Assembly (NCBI GenBank): GCA_964618075.1
Contig: CAZTZO010000040.1
Location: 1 to 10,166, forward strand
Source of the DNA: CAYTMY01 sp964618075
GTDB taxonomy: Bacteria > Bacillota > Clostridia > Eubacteriales > Anaerofustaceae
Direction: 5' to 3'
DNA: 10,166 nucleotides
Under the pieces are notes generated by a model that was not told where the DNA came from, ran no database searches, and saw nothing but the letters and a program-made list of their open reading frames with translations. Shown here piece by piece: positions 6,509 to 10,166 of this stretch. Positions within the stretch are counted from its first letter, which is position 1; every line of letters starts with the position of its first letter. A program made the translations under genes and the position numbers.

Positions 6509-7336
6509 TTGGGAATTGTATTGACGCACGACCCGCTCGACGAGTTGTATTTAACGAGTTATTTCGGTATGAGAAATGGCGTAATGCACAAGGGGGCGGA
6601 CTTCGGCTGGTGGGGCGATAATTGGGAGGATATAAATATATATGCTGCGGCATCCGGCGAGGTATGTTTTTGCGGTTACGGCGAAAACGGCTACGGTTAC
6701 TACATCATATTACAGCACAACGGTTTTTGCACCCTTTATGCCCATATGTCGGCTTTTATCGTATCTGAAGGAGAGTCTGTCGCCTCGGGAGAAAGTATCG
6801 GAAAGATGGGACAAAGCGGCAATGCTGCCGGAGCACACCTTCATTTTGAAGTACGCTTGGGCTCTTACAGTGATTATTTTGATACGGAGCCTTCAGACCC
6901 CATGAATTTCCTTCCTGTTGTACAGAGCGGTGAATATGTGACATATACCGTACAAAGCGGCGATACCCTAAGCGCTATCGCCGCCCGCTACGGCGTAAGC
7001 GTTTCTTTGATAGTCGAAACAAACGCTATATCAAATCCAAACCTTATTTATCCCGGTCAGATACTTAAAATAACTCTTCTTCCCCAAAGCGAAGAGCCCC
7101 CCGTTATAAATGAGCCAAAGGAGGAAATTCCCCTTAGCGTAGGAGACATGGTCAGAATAACGGCAGCGTACGCTTCAAGCGCATATGCCGATCGCGCCGA
7201 TAACACAGCGGCAATAGGCTGGGAGCGGCTTATACTGGGAGTAAACGAAGGTGCAAATTTCCCTTTTCGCGTTGGTAACGGGGGCGTAACGACAGGTTAT
7301 TTTAAAAAAGAAGCACTCTTAGGAGCTTTCACATAG
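6509..7336 (+). CDS. M23 endopeptidase with LysM and SH3-like wall-binding domains
   Basis: 275 residues. Residues about 15-137 form an M23 (lysostaphin-type) peptidase: His27 and Asp31 in HKGAD, His79 in LYAH, and His110/His112 in HLHFE, the full zinc and catalytic set. A LysM repeat follows at about 145-190 (YTVQSGDTLSAIAARYGVS), then a C-terminal SH3-like region (about 208-272; VGDMVRIT through GYFKKEAL). It cuts peptide cross-links of peptidoglycan. The start is a TTG, backed by AAGGCGG (6493-6499); no ATG or GTG in frame is nearer, and a stop precedes at 6449. There is no signal peptide, so it is a cytoplasmic lysin released through a holin. It is the last plus-strand gene of the block. 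Confidence 0.85.
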   Translation: MGIVLTHDPLDELYLTSYFGMRNGVMHKGADFGWWGDNWEDINIYAAASGEVCFCGYGENGYGYYIILQHNGFCTLYAHMSAFIVSEGESVASGESIGKMGQSGNAAGAHLHFEVRLGSYSDYFDTEPSDPMNFLPVVQSGEYVTYTVQSGDTLSAIAARYGVSVSLIVETNAISNPNLIYPGQILKITLLPQSEEPPVINEPKEEIPLSVGDMVRITAAYASSAYADRADNTAAIGWERLILGVNEGANFPFRVGNGGVTTGYFKKEALLGAFT

Positions 7337-7382
7337 GGATTGAATAAAAATTTAAGTGACGGCTTTAAAGGTTAGCAAGATT

Positions 7383-7424
7383 AAGACCACATTGGAGACT
7401 AAATTCTCTGGTGTGGTCTTTTGA
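7383..7424. terminator. Strong hairpin terminator between convergent blocks
   Basis: AAGACCACA (7383-7391) pairs exactly with TGTGGTCTT (7412-7420). The stem continues through three wobble pairs into GAGA/TCTC with a 6-base loop, about 16 pairs in all. TCTTTT follows on the plus strand, so it mainly ends the lysis-gene transcript. On the minus strand the tail is TCTTAATCTT, a weaker but possible stop for the convergent toxin operon. Confidence 0.8.
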
Positions 7425-7426
7425 TA

Positions 7427-7747
7427 TTATTCTAAATAATCTATAGCATCTTCTATTTCTTGTTCTATATCTTTATAGTATTTTTCATTAGTTACCTTCT
7501 TTAATCTCTCTTTAATGGCGTTAATAAAATCCATACTTTGCACCTTTTGTACAATTTCTTCAAAAACTTCACTCATCCAATAGAATTCTTCATCAGGACA
7601 GTCATTTAAAATATAGCTAATGGTTTTATCTAAGTTCTCAGTTAAAATAGAAATTTCTTTTTCCCAAACTTCTTCAAGACCAAAGTCATCATTAATTTCC
7701 AAAGAAAGTCGTTTGGAAATCAGCTGTGCAAATTTTTCTTTAATCAT
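7427..7747 (-). CDS. Small acidic protein, likely immunity/antitoxin for the EndoU toxin
   Basis: 106 residues, rich in Glu/Asp and apparently all helical (for example SILTENLDKTISYILND and DIEQEIEDAIDYLE). No known family recognised. Its start codon overlaps the stop of the EndoU-domain gene as ATGA, and AGGAGGAAG lies just upstream inside that gene, so the two are translated as a pair. A small acidic protein coupled directly behind a nuclease-toxin domain is the usual layout of an immunity protein, which here would bind and block the basic EndoU domain. Function is inferred from position, size and charge only. Confidence 0.6.
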   Translation of the reverse strand: MIKEKFAQLISKRLSLEINDDFGLEEVWEKEISILTENLDKTISYILNDCPDEEFYWMSEVFEEIVQKVQSMDFINAIKERLKKVTNEKYYKDIEQEIEDAIDYLE

Positions 7748-8235
7748 TTTTTCTTCCTCCTATATATAGAATTTTGATTACTATCAGGAAATACCGTTCC
7801 TATTCTTCCGTGAGTCTTAATAACGCCAACCTTAACTCCTTTATAAATACCAAACATCGCTTTCCCGTTAGTGGTATGTTTATTTGTTTTTAGACTTGCA
7901 ACATGTTCTCCTGCACGTCTTATATCCTTTTTTGTCCAAGATTTAGGAAACCAAGCTTGATTGATTCCTGACCTTTTTCTTTTATCTTTATGATTAGGAA
8001 CATTTCCCACTCTAACACCATTTGAATAAGTTTTTACTATATTGTACTTGATTCCATACTTTTTAAGTTGGTTTATTCCCGTTTGTCCATGACCACCACT
8101 AACTAATCTTAATTTATCTTTCTTTTTTGATGGTTTTGTATATTTGCCTTCAGTAGAGTGTACTAATGCAAAATCACTAACACTCCTTGAAGCACCCTTG
8201 GTATTTAAATATCTGCCACTTCTACTTGTCCCCAC
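7744..8235 (-). CDS. Stand-alone EndoU-type ribonuclease toxin domain
   Basis: 163 residues, strongly basic. The pattern fits the bacterial EndoU nuclease family, used as the warhead of contact-dependent and polymorphic toxins: a histidine in ALVHSTEG (His26), GGHG (His49), a Trp-Phe-Pro...W segment (AWFPKSWTKKDI, 95-105), YKGVKVGVIK (131-140) and the closing GRIGTVFP. The candidate catalytic set is His26, His49 and a lysine at 132, 135 or 140. There is no signal peptide and no secretion, repeat or pre-toxin region, so the product is essentially only the toxin tip. The start is GTG at 8235, whose first base is the last base of the DUF4417 stop. The next gene overlaps as ATGA. Assignment to EndoU is from motif pattern, not a search. 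Confidence 0.72.
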   Translation of the reverse strand: MGTSRSGRYLNTKGASRSVSDFALVHSTEGKYTKPSKKKDKLRLVSGGHGQTGINQLKKYGIKYNIVKTYSNGVRVGNVPNHKDKRKRSGINQAWFPKSWTKKDIRRAGEHVASLKTNKHTTNGKAMFGIYKGVKVGVIKTHGRIGTVFPDSNQNSIYRRKKK

Positions 8236-8906
8236 TAAGCTACACCTGCTTTCTTTCTACTTATCCAGTCAGGTATATTAATGAACGTAGTCCTGTTTTC
8301 TAAATCTTTGAATATTTGTTTGGGCATTGAACCATAGACAAGTACAACTTCTGGTTCAAGTTCGTCTAACATTGCTAAAAGTCCTTCCCTGAAAAAATAC
8401 TTATCTTCCTTGCTTTTAACACAACCATAGGTTCCAATTGAAACTATGCTATTTTTATCAATTCCTAAAAAGGCTACTTTCTCTGACAATTCCACTGTTG
8501 TGTAAGTTCTTTCATCACCCCACCTTATATTTGGAATTACGTAAATCCCTTTAGTTTGAAAATAGTGACCAACAGCACGACTCATATATATATTTGCTAT
8601 TTGTAGGCATAAGGGCATATCCCTATATAAAGAGCAATCTGGAGATATAATCCCTTTAAACTTCTTTAAGTCATCAACATAATCATCTGTAGCTAGTAAA
8701 ACATCAGAGAATTTTCTATCGTACTCATAAAAACCTACAAAATCCTCATATTCGATACTTTTACTCCTAATTGAGAAAGGTACAATACCTTTAGGAATTA
8801 TTATTTTATCTGGTCTTTTTATATGGGGAATCTCCATTATTCCATCAAATAAAGCTGTTTCAACTAGATCTGCTCTAAAGCCATCATCTATTATATTTTT
8901 TTTCAT
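8235..8906 (-). CDS. DUF4417 family protein
   Basis: 223 residues matching the DUF4417 family pattern: PFSIRSK near 43, VGFYEYDRKFSDV near 57, FKGIISPDCSLYRDMPLCLQ near 83-102, IYMSRAVGHYFQTKGIYVIP, IRWGDERTYT and, near the end, EPEVVLVYGSMP. The family is common in phages and mobile elements of Firmicutes and has no established biochemical role known to me. Start ATG 8906 has GGAAAGGA (8914-8921) upstream. The stop TAG shares one base with the GTG start of the EndoU gene, so both are likely made from one message by re-initiation. Whether DUF4417 aids the toxin pair or is only its neighbour is unknown. Confidence 0.82.
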   Translation of the reverse strand: MKKNIIDDGFRADLVETALFDGIMEIPHIKRPDKIIIPKGIVPFSIRSKSIEYEDFVGFYEYDRKFSDVLLATDDYVDDLKKFKGIISPDCSLYRDMPLCLQIANIYMSRAVGHYFQTKGIYVIPNIRWGDERTYTTVELSEKVAFLGIDKNSIVSIGTYGCVKSKEDKYFFREGLLAMLDELEPEVVLVYGSMPKQIFKDLENRTTFINIPDWISRKKAGVA

Positions 8907-8958
8907 CTAAAAATCCTTTCCGCCCATTACGGCATTTGTATTTTGGTTAATTTACCAG

Positions 8959-8988
8959 TAGACAATATGGAAAGGAATATGCTATGAT
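8959..8988 (+). promoter_or_regulatory. Promoter pointing against the flanking genes
   Basis: TAGACA (8959-8964; 5 of 6 to consensus) and TATGAT (8983-8988; 5 of 6) are 18 bases apart on the plus strand, whereas genes on both sides run on the minus strand. Initiation would fall near 8995. The -10 element lies at the edge of the dyad half-site GGAATATGCTAT, so a regulator bound there could block it. Confidence 0.55.
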
Positions 8989-9021
8989 AGATAGACATTA
9001 ATATATGCTATAGCATATTCC
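8974..9021. promoter_or_regulatory. Operator-like dyad: three ATATGCTAT half-sites
   Basis: GGAATATGCTAT (8974-8985) is the exact reverse complement of ATAGCATATTCC (9010-9021). Within the second arm sits a perfect 16-base palindrome, ATATGCTATAGCATAT (9003-9018). ATATGCTAT therefore occurs twice on the plus strand and once on the minus strand. It covers the -10 of the plus-strand promoter and its start region. It may bind the neighbouring XRE repressor or another dimeric regulator, or may fold in RNA. Confidence 0.5.
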
Positions 9022-9072
9022 AAGGAGAAACGCATTTGATAGCTGTTCCCGCAGCTAAAGAATGCGTTTTTT
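8995..9072 (+). ncRNA. Predicted ~80-nt small RNA, antisense to the DUF4417 leader
   Basis: A good promoter (8959-8988) and a strong terminator hairpin (9028-9072) lie only ~80 bases apart with no sizeable open reading frame between them, all opposite to the adjacent genes. The RNA would carry an AAGGAG (9022-9027) ahead of the terminator stem. It would be complementary to any transcript running from ImmA into the DUF4417-EndoU-immunity operon. Existence is predicted from signals only. A 17-codon frame from TTG 9036 runs through the terminator and is unlikely to be the product. Confidence 0.45.
9028..9072 (+). terminator. Terminator hairpin of the predicted small RNA
   Basis: AAACGCATT (9028-9036) pairs with AATGCGTTT (9061-9069), with an inner stem AGCTG (9041-9045)/CAGCT (9052-9056), followed by TTTTTT at 9067-9072. 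The minus strand carries only TTTCTCC after the stem, so termination should act chiefly on plus-strand RNA and leave minus-strand read-through possible. Confidence 0.7.
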
Positions 9073-9100
9073 ATTTACAATCAATTTAACCACCACCTTT

Positions 9101-9652
9101 CTAAATAACATCTTTAAATAAATTTAAAATACATAGTTCATAATTCGTAAAATCACTTTCCCCATATCTTAGCCACTTATTGTAATAAGATAAAGCATAG
9201 ACAGCGGCTTCATAACTAATTTCAAATCTTGTTGCTATGTCTATCGCACTATCAAGTTCTAGCTTATGGATTAAAGGAGGGGGTGCAAGTGCATATTTAG
9301 CAAAGAAATTTACCTCTTTTTCTGCAAGTTGACTTTCTTCACTATGGTCTAAGACTATATGTCCTATTTCATGCATAATGGTATTATTTACTCGCCCATA
9401 TCCTTTCTCATCGTTATAGTAAATGTACCATTCACCCTTGGTTTTTTCTATACTAAAGCCGTCTTCACTTTTCTTATGAAGTAAATATCGATTTTTAAGT
9501 GGGATAGAAGAGTAAGGAATAACTTTTACACCTAGCTTGGTAGCTATTTCAAAACCACTAATAGGCACACACGATATTTTACATTCTATAAATAAATTAG
9601 TAATTATTTGTTTAATTTCCTCATATCTCTCACCTGATAACCTAATTTTCAA
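9101..9652 (-). CDS. ImmA/IrrE family metallo-endopeptidase
   Basis: 183 residues. The zinc-binding HEIGH motif is at His94-Glu95-His98, with the likely third ligand Glu113 in AEKEVNFFA, where the family has ExEANxFA. These proteases pair with XRE-type repressors in phages and integrative elements and cleave or inactivate the partner repressor when induced. It lies three bases downstream of such a repressor, so the two form an operon. The start is TTG at 9652: a strong GGAGGTGA (9660-9667) lies seven bases before it and no closer ATG exists. Length is normal for a minimal member and no break is seen. Confidence 0.87.
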   Translation of the reverse strand: MKIRLSGERYEEIKQIITNLFIECKISCVPISGFEIATKLGVKVIPYSSIPLKNRYLLHKKSEDGFSIEKTKGEWYIYYNDEKGYGRVNNTIMHEIGHIVLDHSEESQLAEKEVNFFAKYALAPPPLIHKLELDSAIDIATRFEISYEAAVYALSYYNKWLRYGESDFTNYELCILNLFKDVI

Positions 9653-9655
9653 TAT

Positions 9656-9967
9656 TTAATCACCTCCAAATAATGCATTTATTAATTCTCTTTTTTCTTC
9701 ATCTGTCATAGCAGAAGCATTTCTTCCAATCATTCTTTTCACCTTCGGATAATCGAAATCATCATTCTCAATATCTAATAGATAATCAGATGTTGTGTTA
9801 AGTGCAGTAGCTATATTAGCTAGTACTTCTGGTTTTGGCTCTCTTTCTCCAGCAATATAACGTGAGATAGTTGCCTCAGTTACTCCAACCCTATCTGCCA
9901 AGTCTTTTTGTTTGATGTTTTTATTTCTCAAAATCTCAGCAATTCTTCCTCCTAAATTAGTAGTCAT
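9656..9967 (-). CDS. XRE-family transcriptional repressor (Cro/CI type)
   Basis: 103 residues. An N-terminal helix-turn-helix of the XRE/Cro class covers about residues 7-64 (QKDLADRVGVTEATISRYIA as recognition region, then GEREPKPEVLANIATAL and SDYLL). The C-terminal 35 residues are acidic and end in ELINALFGGD. With the adjacent ImmA-type protease it forms the repressor/anti-repressor pair found in lysogeny and transfer control of mobile elements. ATG 9967 has AAGGAGG (9975-9981) seven bases before it. It probably represses its own promoter, which overlaps a CCAA-T-TTGG dyad. It might also control the toxin operon downstream. Confidence 0.9.
   Translation of the reverse strand: MTTNLGGRIAEILRNKNIKQKDLADRVGVTEATISRYIAGEREPKPEVLANIATALNTTSDYLLDIENDDFDYPKVKRMIGRNASAMTDEEKRELINALFGGD
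9660..9667 (-). promoter_or_regulatory. Ribosome binding site deciding the TTG start of ImmA
   Basis: GGAGGTGA on the minus strand, seven bases before TTG 9652, overlaps the end of the repressor gene. Its near-perfect complementarity to the 16S rRNA tail supports the unusual start codon. Confidence 0.75.
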
Positions 9968-9997
9968 ATAGATTCCTCCTTAATTTTACTTATTTAT

Positions 9998-10026
9998 ATA
10001 ATATCATAATCTTTCCAATTTGGCAA
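9998..10026 (-). promoter_or_regulatory. Promoter and possible operator of the XRE-ImmA operon
   Basis: On the minus strand, TTGCCA (10021-10026), a 17-base spacer and TATTAT (9998-10003) precede the repressor by about 30 bases. CCAA-T-TTGG (10015-10023) is a short dyad overlapping the -35 region, suitable for autorepression, although the dyad is short and could be chance. Confidence 0.55.
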
Positions 10027-10051
10027 GTCCCATTACCATATATAGATTGAA

Positions 10052-10081
10052 AAACCACACTATTACTAGATAGTGTGGTTT
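10052..10081 (-). terminator. Terminator after the gene at the right edge
   Basis: AAACCACACTAT (10052-10063) and ATAGTGTGGTTT (10070-10081) form a perfect 12-bp stem with a 6-base loop. On the minus strand the stem is followed by TTTTTC, so it ends the transcript of the partial gene at 10097-10166 and insulates the repressor operon. Confidence 0.7.
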
Positions 10082-10096
10082 ATAGTTAAGATTTAT

Positions 10097-10166
10097 CTAA
10101 AATACTTCTATTAAAGCTACCCAACTATCATCTGCCATATCTATATTAAACTCTGTGTTGTTTATA
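10097..10166 (-). CDS. C-terminal end of an unknown gene (partial, runs off the window)
   Basis: The minus strand reads open from the window edge for about 22 residues, NNTEFNIDMADDSWVALIEV plus a final Phe, to a TAG at 10097-10099. A strong terminator follows 16 bases later, which supports a real gene end. The fragment is acidic and not recognisable. Confidence 0.45.
   Translation of the reverse strand, partial: INNTEFNIDMADDSWVALIEVF

Noticed and set aside
8233..8240. Programmed frameshift fusing DUF4417 to the EndoU domain
   Set aside because: No slippery heptamer or downstream pseudoknot was seen; the one-base stop/start overlap is explained by simple re-initiation.
9036..9089. 17-codon leader peptide starting TTG 9036 after AAGGAG
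   Set aside because: It runs straight through the terminator hairpin and T-run, its start is rare, and the hairpin already explains the sequence.

Overview
The window looks like a chromosomal segment of an anaerobic, gut-type Clostridia member (Bacillota). This rests on strong AAGGAGG-type ribosome binding sites, an A/T-rich codon style, a PepV-like M20 dipeptidase, a Gram-positive lipoprotein solute-binding protein and siphophage genes of clostridial type. No marker allows a genus to be named.

Three blocks follow one another. Block 1 (1-3030) is host backbone. It holds two copies of an intergenic repeat (1-106), a family-3 solute-binding lipoprotein (119-1006, minus), a 400-base gene-free stretch full of inverted repeats and ending in a two-way terminator, a tRNA-Ser(CGA) with its own promoter (1409-1498, minus), and an intact M20 dipeptidase (1594-2991, minus).

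Block 2 (about 3090-7340, plus) is a wrecked prophage. A terminase small-subunit-like gene is followed by a large-subunit gene that keeps its ATPase domain but breaks off near 4287. From there the sequence continues, in another frame, as the last ~100 residues of a tail-fibre protein. All portal, capsid and tail genes are therefore missing, which is most simply one large internal deletion. Downstream, the tail-end and lysis genes are intact: two small phage proteins, a membrane/coiled-coil protein, an M15 endolysin with two peptidoglycan-binding repeats, a small holin-like membrane protein and a second lysin (M23 + LysM + SH3-like). The block ends at a strong hairpin terminator.

Block 3 (7427-10166, minus) is clearly more A/T-rich and converges on block 2. 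In transcription order it encodes the tail end of an unknown gene, an XRE-type repressor, an ImmA/IrrE metalloprotease, a DUF4417 protein, a stand-alone EndoU-type ribonuclease-toxin domain and a small acidic protein likely to be its immunity protein. The last three genes overlap at their stop/start codons, so they are translationally coupled. The gap between ImmA and DUF4417 holds an oppositely directed promoter, a dyad operator-like motif and a strong hairpin with a T-run. Together these predict an ~80-nt small RNA antisense to the DUF4417 leader. The repressor/protease pair next to a coupled EndoU-immunity cassette and its possible antisense RNA is the most interesting part of the window.
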